NCBI GenBank assembly: GCA_022113835.1
Contig: JAILWY010000007.1
Coordinates: 9,339,001-9,403,000 of the forward strand
Direction: 5' to 3'
DNA: 64,000 bases
From: Atopsyche davidsoni
Taxonomy: Eukaryota; Arthropoda; Insecta; Trichoptera; Hydrobiosidae
This document shows positions 1 through 11,448 of this stretch, piece by piece. Under the pieces are notes generated by a model, which had not been told where the DNA came from, ran no database searches, and saw nothing but the letters and a program-made list of their open reading frames with translations. The stretch's first letter is position 1, and each line of letters opens with the position of its first letter. Both the position numbers and the translations under genes were made by a program.

Positions 1-1982
1 TATTTCAAGAAATAAAGAAAATATAAAGATATCTTCCCGAAGGATCATCTTTCCCTTCAAGAGCGCAGCCGTCCCGGGGAAGTCCTGTCACGAGCCCCGC
101 ATCGCCGGAAACTCGCGGCAAAGGAATACAACTACAGTAAACATAAAAACAAATCACTCGATTGAATGGCCTCGTTTTCAAGGGTTTTTCATTAAATAGC
201 CCGGCCTGTCGTGCAGAGGAGCCCCGCGCTGTCAGTTAATCGGCGCAATCGATGTTTGCCATAAATATATAATGCGGAAGTCTCTTGACGGGGAGGGGAC
301 CGGCACATAGACTACCCCCCCGCCTCCATCATCGTGTGTGAAGTAATGACCAGTATTTAAATTATCATTATCATATAATAGATCTTTTTTATAGATTTAC
401 TAGATTTGCATCAGTGGCGTGCGGTTCACAGAAGCGAAAGACAAAAGCAAACCTTTCCGTCACAGGGGATCTCAATATTTCAATGAAATTTAATCAGAGC
501 ATAACTCTCGAATTTAAATTTCAAAAAACAGAGAATAAGTGCTCCACAGTGCCTTCTCACTGCTCACAGGCTCGTCTCCCCGTGGAAGAGGCCAGACATT
601 TTTATTAGAGGGTGAAACGAATAGTCGATAAAGTATACAATCAAAAGCAACGGCGTGAAGCCGTCACTAAGTGGACATTTGATGTGAGCGGGAAGTCCGG
701 CGTGCGTAATGAGGGACGTGACGCAATGTTATTCTGCTTTTTTCAAGAATTCAATCAACCAAATATATATTATATATATATAATATTCAAGCTCATCAAC
801 ATTATTAGATCGTAGAGCTAACATTCGATAATTTACATTTTTAAAAACTTAGGCAAAGTAGAGAGATAAATAAAATTAAACGTGATGTCGCCGGTGCCAG
901 GTCGTAGTGTCTCACCCTGAAAGACAGTTCAAAAAATATCAAACATACCCTTTTATTGTTTCAGGATCCACTTTAACATAGATTCCAAAATTCGGTCTGA
1001 AGTCAATATTTTGGTGATTTTAGCAATGAATATGATTAAAAATAGATGTAAGCCTGTTTAAAGCTTAACAAAACAATAAAAATTTAAGTTTGAGTTTAGA
1101 AAGCCAGAGGTCCAGTCGGCTGAGGCGCGCGGTGTTCTTATGCATCTCTTCGGAATGAGGAGTTCTTGCTGGAGACTTACAAAAACGCTCCCCTTAGGTC
1201 ACTCGCCTACAAGCTCTTTGAAAAAATAATCATTCAGACAATATTTGGTTACTACAACTATAATAATCGTAAAAAACAAACTCGTAATATTTGTGAATGG
1301 CGTATTTATTATCTTCGGTCATTATCACAAGACACACGTATGTCCGGGCGCCAGAACGGTCTGCTGGCAAATGTACCGAGTCGAGTGTCGGGCGGTCATT
1401 ACTCGCGATCGATATGCGAGGCTCGAGCGATCGCCAGACAACCGTCGCCAAAAGCTACTAACGATGTCAGTATCTTTGTTACACCGGTCAAACTATTGAA
1501 TTATTATTCCTTAAATTTCAAAGAAAAAATCGGGGAATACAAAAAGAATACGATTATGTTAGGAAAGTCATTATTTTCAATTATTCCCCGCACGGTCAGA
1601 GCTGCTATTCGAAACTAGCTGGGAAGTAATTCAACGTCTTTCCGAAGTAAACCGTCACTCCCGATGACGAGCAGGGATACTGGGATAATCCTATGCCGGT
1701 TAGCTATCGTTTTCACCCTCGTTTAATATGAATTTATTGTTGAATTATCTAGACTAAAATTGGATGTCTTGATTATTGAAAAAGAAAACTTTTCGCTTAT
1801 AGGCGTGACGACAGTATCAAAGAATCAAAGAAATAATTATTTTAAGGGAAAATACATATTAAAAGGATTTAAAAAACTGATTTAGTTTTATTTAAAAATC
1901 TAAGATTAATAAGATTTTCAACAAATTAAAAGGTTAAAATACTGCAATCGGCCATTTTGACTGAAACACCAGTCACAGCGCA

Positions 1983-2095
1983 TGACGTCATACCCCTGTT
2001 AACAACTCTATGGTATTCAAATTGGTCTATGGTCTTCAATGCAAACACAATGGCACGCCAGTTGACAATGATAGTTGATAGGAGGCGTGACGTCA
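1983..2095. promoter_or_regulatory. Pair of perfect CRE octamers
   Basis: TGACGTCA occurs at 1983-1990 and again at 2088-2095, 105 bp apart. This palindrome is the classical binding site of CREB/ATF bZIP factors. The pair lies about 0.7-0.8 kb upstream of the inferred first coding exon of the M13 peptidase. Linking the two is an inference from position. Confidence 0.4.
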
Positions 2096-2385
2096 GAGCG
2101 GACGCGATGACACCTGCGAGCGTTTTCGCGCACTTTTGAAAAAATATTATAAAAATGGCTTTAAACTTCGTTAAACTCTAGTTTTTTACCGAAATAAAGT
2201 TTTTTTCGTAAATAGTAAACGTGTACCCCCATTATGGAAGAGGATTTGAAAATCTTTCGTCATGCCATTAGATTTATCATTTAAATTATTTGCAGGCGGT
2301 AGTTTCTGATGAAAACGTTTGCTCACATAGCCAGAGCTCTGGTGCATATTTTTCCGAGTTATCTCCACTTCTTTCTCCAGGGCGG

Positions 2386-2522
2386 GGCGCGGGGCGGGCG
2401 AGGCGTCCCCGGGGCAGGCGGGGCGTGGGGCAGGCGGGGCGTGGGGCAGGCGGGGCGTGGGGCAGGCGGGGCGTGGGGCAGGCGGGGCGTGGGGCAGGCG
2501 GGGCGTGGGGCAGGCGGGGCGT
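2386..2522. repeat. 15-bp GC-rich minisatellite
   Basis: Roughly eight to nine head-to-tail copies of a 15-bp unit, GGGCAGGCGGGGCGT, nearly identical, with the first copies more divergent. The flanking sequence to about 2720 is also very GC-rich. All six frames are open or nearly open across the array because of its composition, so the reading frames here are not evidence of a gene. Confidence 0.85.
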
Positions 2523-2808
2523 CCCCCACAGGGCCAGGTGGAGCCGGCGCCAGTCTCGCCGCGGCCGCCCGCCTCGCCGCCCGATCGCGCCCGATCGCGC
2601 CCCGCCGCCCGATCGCGCCCCGCCCACCGGACGAGCCGAGCCGCCCGCCCGTCCACTCGGGCGCAGAGCAGACCCGCAGTCGCTTCATCGCTTCAGTCCG
2701 CGCGTGCGAGTACTCGGTCGTATTCCTCGAGTATAGGAAACGGCAATTTTAAAAATGAAATAACGTTTTGCCTTTATTTTCAAATATCAATCATCAACAA
2801 ATCGCTAA

Positions 2809-5800
2809 ATGAACGCTTGGAATGATGGCGGAGGAAAGGGTGTTTCCGTTTCAAGTAAGTGCTCTCAGTATTCATCTGGTGGAGAAAATGTTCAGCTGCC
2901 GAAAATTGGTCCGATGTTCGTTGAATTTCAGGAGCCGGGTACGTTATCCGAGCCGACTGCCCTCTCACGAATCTATTTTTGAAAAACATCGATGAGCGTG
3001 ACTCGGAACGGGGAAACGCAGTCCTTAGTTTTAGTAAATAACTATTTATGCTCAATATATATCTTTAAAACGACCGTTTTGCACGATGGGTGAGTCGGGT
3101 ATGACACAACACTGTGTTCATGGAACTATTAATTTATATGATTTTTGTATGAGGACCGATAACGAGATCAGGGCCCCTTATTTAAGGAATTGTTTTCAAA
3201 TCTATATCTATGTTAGTAATGGAGCTTTTCATCAGTGGCGGCGAGAGATGCCTCCGCTGAGGAAACTTTTTCGAGCCTTGTTTCATTTTTTTAAGAATCA
3301 GCATGCCACGGGTATACATTTTAAAATTTTACTCGAGAAAATAATATCAACGTGATCGAATTGCACAGATTTTTTTTCGAGACCCAGGCGGAGTTCGAGC
3401 GAGTGTTCGAATCGTTGTTTGCCAATGTGAGACTGATTTACCTAGCTGAGGTAATTTGTTTAAGTTTTCTCGTCGTTTCACTTGTGGATCGATTACCTAA
3501 ATATTAAAAACACAATAAAGCCACAGGTTATGAATGTAATTTATATAAACGTATATAATTATTCACAACTTCTTCTAGACACGAGATATGGATCTTCTAG
3601 AGTACAATTCCATGTGTTTTATCGGCTTTCCATTCCAGCGTCGATCGACATTGACGCGAGCTTCAAAGTCCTTACATTTTCATAAAAATCTAAGTTTTCA
3701 AAGACACCGGCGAGGGGCTCGTATTCAGTGCTTTCATATATCAGAAAAGGCCAAAAGCCATCCCCCCACCCTCCTCCCACCCACATACCACTCCACATAA
3801 ATACAACTACATGGTGACACACGCCAGTATGAAAGCGTTTGAAGAAAAGACAAACATATTTTTTTGTACCGTTGCCAAAGCCAAAGACGATTGATTGATT
3901 GAGCGTTCGTAATGCAGCATCGACCTAACTCGCAGACCTTGCAGGCGCCGCAGCCTCCGCGGCCACGAGGCGGCAGGGCGAGGGCGAGGGCGAGGGCGGG
4001 GGCAAGGGCGGGGGCGGCGCCGACTACCTGGTCGCGATCAGCTCCAGGGGCGACAGGTGGGTGCGCGAGGGCCTCGCACTACGAGTGCCACTTAATTTAC
4101 CATTGTGAATATTCATGAAATATTTCAATATTTTACAGATTTAGGCGTAAACAAGGAAATAAAATAGTGATCGCAGTCCTCATAGTTGTTATAATAATTA
4201 TGCTGATTATTCTTATAATTATCTCATTTTACTGTAAGTATAGAATTCCTTTTTACTCAAATAGTAATACTTACACAATACAAGGGCAGAGTGTAATTCA
4301 AAATCTTACTAAAATTTGATCCAAAATCTCACACAAGAAGCGATCATAAAATCTAGCATTTGACGCCTGCGAGACGCCTAAAGCCTTTTTGTCGGCAGAC
4401 GTGGCGGAGCGAGGACGCCGGGCGTGCGAGAGCCGAGCCTGCGTGCGCTCCGCGGCCAGCCTGATGCTGTCCATGGACCCCGCCGCCGACCCCTGCGAGG
4501 ACTTCTACGAGGTACCGGCGGGGTGATCGTCTTATATCTTATTTTGTTTGCATGAATTTCATCCACACACTACACTGAATAAATTAAAGCGTAGTATAAA
4601 AAAAATACACATTCTAGGTGTGATGATTGCAGATTCATTTCCTATTTGTGCAAACGTGTACGAAGTACGGAAGATTAAGATGTTCGAATGAATGTGAAAT
4701 ATTAGATGAAGTGAGTGGGTACTTCAGACGAACGTTCACGTAAAAAAATATGTACTCGAGGAAGTCTCCGAGAGGGCGACCCGGGGGCGGTCGATGCGCG
4801 CACATATCGCTTCTACACATTGCATGAAGATAGCGGCTTTTGTAGTACTGAGATTTTAAGGAAGTAATCGAAATGAAATGAGTCTTATTGCTTGGATTCG
4901 GCCCTCCCAGCCTGGCGCTTCTCACGGCCGCTTCCCTTGCAGTACGCGTGCGGCGGATGGGCGGAGGAGCACCCCAAGCCCGACGCGCGCATGTCCTACG
5001 ACTGGTTCGCGGACAAGCGCGCGAGGGTGGACCGCCTGGTGAGGGACGTCCTCTCGAGGAACGGCAGCGCGGCTGAGCCTCTGCCTCTCTCGCAAGCCAA
5101 GGAGATGTACTCGGCGTGCACGGACACAAGTAACCCGAGCGTTTCGAGCCGCGCGGTGCGGCCGCCGTCTCAACCGAAGCCTCGTCTCTGAGACCATCCG
5201 GCCAGGGTCCAGGGACTCGGTGGAAACCCGCGGCGAGTCCGAGAGCGGGCGACAGAGGAATACGCGAGAAAGGCACTCGCGCCGCGGCGGGGCCCGCGGA
5301 CCCCGATCCACGGCAGAGCGAGCGTCACCGAATGAACGATTCGATATCTCTGTAAATAATGTGTCCCGAGATACTATTTTATCAAATCGCGTTCGAATCG
5401 GCGACAACCGGTTGAGAAGTCGACTGCACGGCACAAATAGCGAACGTTTAAATTTTAAAAACAATAACCAGCTTACTACAAACGTTTCAGCTACGCTGGA
5501 TTCTCTGGGTGTTCAACCGGTTGTGGACTTCCTGCGAGAAGTTCACCTTCCGGCTATACCGTCCTACCTGAACGCGAGCAAGTCCGCCGGGCCCTTCGAC
5601 TGGCTTCGGTCGGTCGTCCAGATAAAAAAAAAACTGAGCCTCGATGTCCTCATAGGGTTCGACATATTTCCCGATCCCAAGAACGTCTCCATCAAGCGAC
5701 TCGCTCTGGGAGAGCCCGCCGCTTCGGAGCCGCTGCCGGGGTGGTCACGCTTTTCGCTCCGTGAGTGCTAACAAATATCTTTTGCGACGGTTTAGAAGTA

Positions 5801-8800
5801 ACCGAAGCTTTTCATCTTCACAGGTACACGGAACAGGAGTCAGAAGTTCTAAGCAATATAAAAAGAGACATATTCAAGGGGAAACTCAACAGGCGACCTG
5901 CGTCGGCTCAAAACGACGAAGAGGGGGAAGACGGGGACAAATGGAAAAGTAAAAAAGAGTACAGAATTCTATTTAGAGAAGTCGTAAAAGAGTTTATTAA
6001 AACTGCAGACCCCAGTTCCTTAAACCAAATGGCGGACGAGCAGGTCAACGAAAGTATCGACTGCGCTGTCAAAGACTACATCGATTTATCCAAAGAGATC
6101 TACTCAGTAAGTTACAAAAAATACAAATATAATTCACAGATAAGATATTAAATTTCATAAGATTTTTGATTCTAATAGAGCTAAAATCCCGTACTAAAAA
6201 ACTGGGTGGAGTAGTTTTTTAAAAATTATATCTGTATGACCTTTAGGCGCAAGAATAAGAAAACCCTAATAAAATACATCTCACAGATACAATTGCCAAT
6301 GTAACCGAACTCGACGCGATCGCCTCCGACCGCCCTCCTCCAAGATTTTTTTTATTGTCTGAGTGTTCTCTTATAAAAAATACATCTTATTGTAGCTCTA
6401 CGAAGAGCTCTCGAATGCCACCGACACAGAAAATGTGACCGACGATGATATCATCATCAACTATTCCGTGGAAACCCTTCAGAACGAGACCCATCAAATT
6501 CTACAGATTAACAACCTGACCAACAAGGAGATATGGAAGCCTTACCTTCTAGGTATCTTCAATGGATCCAAAATCCATCTGGACTTCAAGACTGACCTCA
6601 TTTTACTGAACGTATACGACTTGAACTACTTGCACGCCATGGTGACGATAGTGCAGAGCTCGTCTCCCCTTACTGTGCAGCTTTACATTTGGTTCCAAGT
6701 GAGTTTTTTTTTATGTTTAGTTACATTTTATAACCCACTTTGACAATATTAAAAAAAAAAACCGACCATAACCAATTTTTATAATATAATAAATAGCCTT
6801 ATTAATAGACCACAAAATATAAGACGTTGGTTGACATTTATGGTCGAAGTGGTTTATAAATAAATAATCAACCACTTCGTGACCGAATAGTCAGTATAGT
6901 TGACATAATAATTTAGGTAGTAGAGAACCTGATCCCCCATACGACGACGGCCATCAGAGAGATGTACGACAAGTACATTCGGAGTCTGGCGGGGACGGAG
7001 GGCACCACGCCGCGGTCCATGCGCTGCGCCGGGACAGTCAGTGCCATGATGGGCATGGCCGTGGGCTACGCCGTGGCTGACCCCACCTTCAGAACCCACA
7101 CCCTGCCCAAAGTAGGTCTTCCACTGCCGAGCGCATCCTTCGACGTGTAGTTGCAAGTATCGGATAGCTTATTCTGATGACTTGACGCAAGACGACGCGA
7201 AATTGCAAACCCGCACCCTGTGACTTTTGTGATTTCTCTTAAAAAAAAATTATTGAATAATATGAATAATATCTACTATAATAATAGCCATTGTGTGTGT
7301 GTATGTTTCATTTTTTCGTTCTCTATAGAATATCTTAAAAGATACAACGCTGGTTTTTTGCACGTAAGTTCAGAAAGTTTTTCCGCAGTTATGTGCCGAA
7401 TTTCAAGACGATAGGATAATATTTTCATTCATAAACTAATTAAATAATACTATCAAATATGCTTTATGTACGAATTATATGATTCTGTTGTTCACAGCGA
7501 GAATTTCAAATTTAGAATTTTTACAAAAAACAAAATATGATGCTTCTAAGAAATTTCCAGTTTATGTCAGCTTGACACAAGTACCAATTTTTTTTTAGTT
7601 GCGTAAGAAATTATTAATCACATCATTAATAACTTAAAATGCCTCCTAAAAAAATAACACCGTCTAAGCACAGCAAACGTGATTAAAAAAGAATAGCACA
7701 ATTGAACGTGATAAAGACTGCATCTAATAAAGAACAGTGCCGTGAAAGTGATTCGTTGTTTGTGAGACGAAATGTGATATTTCCTAGAATGGCTTTGCTT
7801 TCGAAATTAATATCCGGTTATTCAAAATATATGTGAACAAAATGAAATCAAATATTCATCTAATTGTCAGCCAAACATATGTTCAAACACTATTGCATCG
7901 TTCATCGAATACGTCATTTTATGACGGGCTACGTTTCTAGTTTATAAATATTCATTGAAAATGGTAAAAAATGTTTTTTGAACTAGGTAGAAAAGATGCT
8001 AAACAATATTAAGTCTGCGTTTGGAGAAATGGTCATGTCCCTGAGCTGGATGGACACCCCGACGAAGGTAGCCACGGTGGAGAAGGCGCAGAAGATGAAG
8101 AGCCTGATCGGCTTCCCGGAGTGGCTGCTGGAGCCGGGGCGTCTCGAGGAGTACTACCGGAACATCTCCACGGACCCGGCGCGCCACCTGGACAACATGC
8201 TCAAGAACCTGCAGGTCGGCTTCCTCAACAAGCTCGACTTCTTCCGCATGCCCTTTACGTTCAGCTGGGAAACTGAGCCCACCGAAGTCAATGCGTACCA
8301 CACCTTCCAGGCGAACGCAATAAGTAAGTGAAGAATGCGCTCGGGCCTTATAACCCATAACAATGTTTTTAAAACATTTACTCATATCTTATTTGTCTCG
8401 CTTGACATATTTTGTATTTATTTTTAATATTTGTTTGACCATATACGTTTATTACTCAATCACCACCAATTAAAGGAATTACGCATCAAGAATATATTTT
8501 TCACACTCGGTAACTATAATTTTATTTAAATTATAACTGGAATGTTTTCTTCTGGCTTACAGTCAATACCCATTTATCTCAATACATAAACTTTGTTATT
8601 TTAATAATTCAATAACTAACGTAGCATCGACTCGATCACGGACGCAGCCGTGCCGCTGGTGATGCTGCAGTTCCCGTTCTACGACCTCGGGCTGGAGTGA
8701 GTATGGGCGGGGGCGGGGGGGGGGGGAGGTTAGGTTAGGTTAGGTTAGAGATCTCTGAGATCACTAATGAGATCTCTGCCCGCAGGTCGCTGAACTACGG

Positions 8801-10272
8801 GTCCATAGGGACGGTGCTGGGGCACGAGCTGACGCACGGCTTCGACGACTCGGGTAGGCGAGTTCTGGCCGTCCTGGCGGTACTTCCGATCCTGCGACAA
8901 CTGCTTTTCAAATATATCGATTTCAGGGCGCCAATACGACAAGGATGGCACTTTCATCCAGTGGTGGACAAACAAAACGATTGACAACTTTGTAAACAAG
9001 ACCAAATGTTTTATAAAACAGTATTCGGAGTTTTACGTCCCAGAAGTACAAAAGCATGTAAGAATATGTTCAATTGTTTAAGCAGGTCACAATACTAGTT
9101 GATATTGAGTATCGAGCTCGTGCGTGTGGGTAGATTATTCTTTAAATTACGATACTTTTAATGCAAACGTGTAGATGTGCTCGAAATTTTTTATAAAAAT
9201 TCTAAAAAACTCTTTCATAAGACGAAAGCGTTTACAATTCAAATGATCTTTATAATATCGCGGTCGTTTGATGTTTAACGTTTGTTTTAAACATGGAGCA
9301 TTGTAATCAAACTCGCTCACTTCGAGGAGTGCTCGATTACTCATGTCGATAATAAATATTCGGTAGGTAAACGGAAACAGAACCCTGGGAGAGAACATTG
9401 CAGATAACGGAGGACTGCGATCAGCTCTGAATGGGTTCTGGTTGGAGAAGGACGAGTACAGACCCCTCCCGGGACTGCCGCACCTCACAGCCGATCAGCA
9501 GTTCTTCCTGGCCTATGGAAATGTAGGCGACTTCTTTAAACTGCAAATCCGAGTCAATTATCATCACGATTTTTTGTTGTTGTATTTTGTAACTGAAAGG
9601 TTTTTAAGGAATCAATACTTTTGACAGAGAGTACTCAGTGGAATCTCATTTTAATATTTTAAATATAATACTTGAGTTTCAGCTCTCAATTTGACATTGC
9701 CAATGTGAAAGGTTGGCGAAACCGGCCACCAATAAAAATTAACATGTGGAAAAATCACTCAAGTATTTTATTTAAAATGTTGAAAGGTTTTTAAAACAAT
9801 TTAAGAGCTTTTCAGGCAGAGATCGCGTTCAGCACCGAAGTCCCCGGAAGGTTTTTTGCGCAATGAATTTACGGGGACTGTTCGATTACACCACACTATC
9901 GTCATTCACCTCCAGCGCCGTGCTCTGCAAAGAAACTGAGGTCCTCGCTGTCGACCAGACGCGACTCAAGACGACAGTGATCTTTAAAATTAAACAAAGC
10001 TTGTTATTTTCTAATCGGGGACGAGTCGGATCGATCGACCCTACTTGTGACACATTCATAAAATACATTTTTCAGAGTCTGTTGCTTTTTTGCAGCTCTG
10101 GTGCGGAGTCCAGACTGTAGAATCGCTGAACTACGACCTGAAAGACGAGCACTCCCCGAGTAAATACCGCCTGCTCGGAGTTCTCCAGAACACTCCGGAG
10201 TTTGCTCAGGCGTGGAAGTGTCCTCGCAACTCCACCATGAATCCCTCCAAGCCCAGGTGCACGATATTCTAG
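2809..10272 (+). CDS. M13 family zinc metallopeptidase (neprilysin-like), 15 exons
   Basis: Type II membrane ectopeptidase expected to cleave extracellular peptides. Model exons: 2809-2854, 3945-4056, 4139-4233, 4399-4511, 4943-5129, 5491-5740, 5824-6106, 6396-6698, 6917-7111, 7987-8323, 8648-8696, 8786-8853, 8927-9057, 9367-9522, 10096-10272. All junctions are GT-AG and phases agree; total 833 residues. The cytosolic tail is glycine-rich and a single membrane anchor lies near residues 60-83. The luminal part has NAYH (630), zinc site HELTH (670-674), GENIAD with the third zinc ligand E732, and C-terminal HSP and YR positions matching neprilysin's catalytic His and Arg. The 40- and 62-residue spacings fit the family. 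Exon 1 is least certain: this ATG was chosen because it alone gives the phase needed by exon 2. The 5740 donor and 8648 acceptor were chosen by phase and family alignment. The C-terminus ends RCTIF rather than the usual Cys-x-x-Trp. A polyA signal is at 10649-10654. Confidence 0.88.
3978..4018 (+). repeat. GGGCGA simple repeat within exon 2 of the M13 gene
   Basis: A purine/GC-rich hexamer-like repeat encodes the Gly/Glu-rich part of the cytosolic tail in the inferred frame (alternating GEG and GGG/GKG residues). Repeat-length variation would change tail length without touching the membrane anchor or catalytic domain. Confidence 0.6.
8728..8748 (+). repeat. Interstitial TTAGG telomeric tract in an M13 intron
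   Basis: About four units of GGTTA (insect telomere motif TTAGG) directly follow a poly-G run, in the intron between the FYDLGLE exon and the HELTH exon. The tract starts about 30 bp downstream of the donor at 8697. Confidence 0.8.
9621..9785 (+). repeat. Fold-back interspersed repeat, copy 1
   Basis: Inside the last intron of the M13 gene: TTGACAGAGAGTACTCAGTG, ATTTTAATATTTTAAATA, GAAAGGTTGGCGAAACCGGC, then AATCACTCAAGTATTTTATT. Same orientation as copy 2. Confidence 0.7.
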
Positions 10273-10991
10273 GGACCCACCCTCCGCGGCCGGCGAGGAG
10301 CACCACAGACCGCTGCAGCACTATTCACGTTCTCAGAACATGCTTCCACACTCGACTGTCAATTGCTACTGATGCCTCGTTAATGAAATGCGATGCTACG
10401 CTTTAAAAGGTGTACAGCTCAACTTCAGCCATTTCAAAACATTTATTTAAAAACAATAACGCTTCATAAGGGAGAAGTGCGCGACTCTCACCTCGGCTTT
10501 GCGGCGGTCAGGGTGTTTAAAAGTCAATATATTTCAACTCTTTTCATCGACATTAAGCCGTTCGTTTACCAGTCACCAAGAACACAAATTTAAAGAAGGC
10601 TAGTGCAGCTAACAGTTCAAAAGTGATAATAAGTCAAGCAGTGGTTTGAATAAATCTTTTTTTTTTTTTTAAACTAGTCCCTCGCTTATCTCCGATTGAG
10701 TGTGTTTTGCAAAAAATACTCTAGATTGCACGCGTGTTTGAGACAATATTTTTTAATGCCATTGTTTCAGTGTTTTATATCTATCCACTTTATCGCTCGG
10801 GGCCCGGTGCACTGTTCGGATGATGATAACTCTGGACTCTACCACCGTGAATGATTTTTGTTGAAAATAATACAAATTAAAAATTAACGATGTGGTGTGG
10901 AATATTTAAATTAAAAATATGATTTTAAAAAAACCCCCGAACCTATTCAAAGTTTCTATGCTCTCAAAATATGCTATCAAATACTACTTTA

Positions 10992-11046
<55 letters not shown>

Positions 11047-11310
11047 GTGCAGACAATTAATTTCTTCTTTCTAGCGTCGAAATGTGTGGAAAATACTTTT
11101 AGGGACCAATGTAAATAAATAGTAATAAATACACTTTAAACGATATTTCAATATTTATTATCCATTAAAACAGTTTGGTTATTTTACTCATCAGAAATGA
11201 TTAGTTAATCATTTCTGATTGATGGCATTTAAAAACATATTGACAATTATTAGTCAAATAGAATATAGTATATACACTATTTTACATAAATAATTTCTAC
11301 AGCATTAAAT
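10273..11310. other. Intergenic: 3' UTR, TA microsatellite and convergent 3' ends
   Basis: The interval lies between the convergent M13 and repeat-protein genes. It contains the M13 3' UTR with AATAAA at 10649-10654, a long (TA)n microsatellite at about 10994-11043, and a minus-strand AATAAA (11154-11159) that suits the repeat-protein transcript. No further coding exon is recognised. Confidence 0.6.
10994..11043. repeat. (TA)n microsatellite
   Basis: About 25 uninterrupted TA dinucleotides. Confidence 0.95.
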
Positions 11311-11448
11311 TCACAAAATAGGGTTAGTTATAACTCCTCCGTTGACAAGCTCTCCATCCAACGTCACCGAGCCTGCGTTTAACAAGCCCCGATGAGTCAA
11401 ATCGCTGTTTAATATTGGACTATCAAGAATAGCTTTGTTGTGTATCTA
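11311..11448 (-). other. In-frame extension after the TAG stop of the repeat protein
   Basis: After the TAG at 11446-11448 the same frame stays open for 44 codons to a TGA at 11311-11313. The residues retain the protein's style (RGLLNAG, LDGELVNGGVIT). This could be a C-terminus cut off by a recent nonsense change, a readthrough extension, or a sequencing error. The base after TAG is A, which is not a known strong readthrough context. Confidence 0.6.

Larger units (their letters stand above)
1..2808. other. 5' flank of the M13 gene, no gene recognised
   Basis: I see no convincing coding exon here. The open frames near 414, 612 and 1166 have no recognisable domain. The stretch holds two CRE-like octamers (1983 and 2088), a GC-rich minisatellite (2386-2522) and a GC-rich block to about 2720 that probably contains the promoter and 5' UTR of the M13 peptidase gene. 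A TCAGT initiator-like pentamer lies near 2693, inferred only from its resemblance to arthropod initiators. Confidence 0.5.

Noticed and set aside
1166..1618. 150-codon open frame
   Set aside because: AT-rich random-looking composition, no family resemblance, overlapping frames open on both strands.
2186..2825. Several overlapping Gly/Pro/Arg-rich frames
   Set aside because: Created by the 15-bp GC minisatellite; all frames are open for compositional reasons.
2822..2854. Alternative M13 start ([11 protein letters not shown])
   Set aside because: Its phase at the 2855 donor does not fit the next exon, whereas the ATG at 2809 does.
7620..7780. Possible Helitron N-terminus (starts MPPKK) in an M13 intron
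   Set aside because: Only the first few residues resemble the 51.7-kb Helitron protein; stops follow within about 15 codons and no terminus was found.
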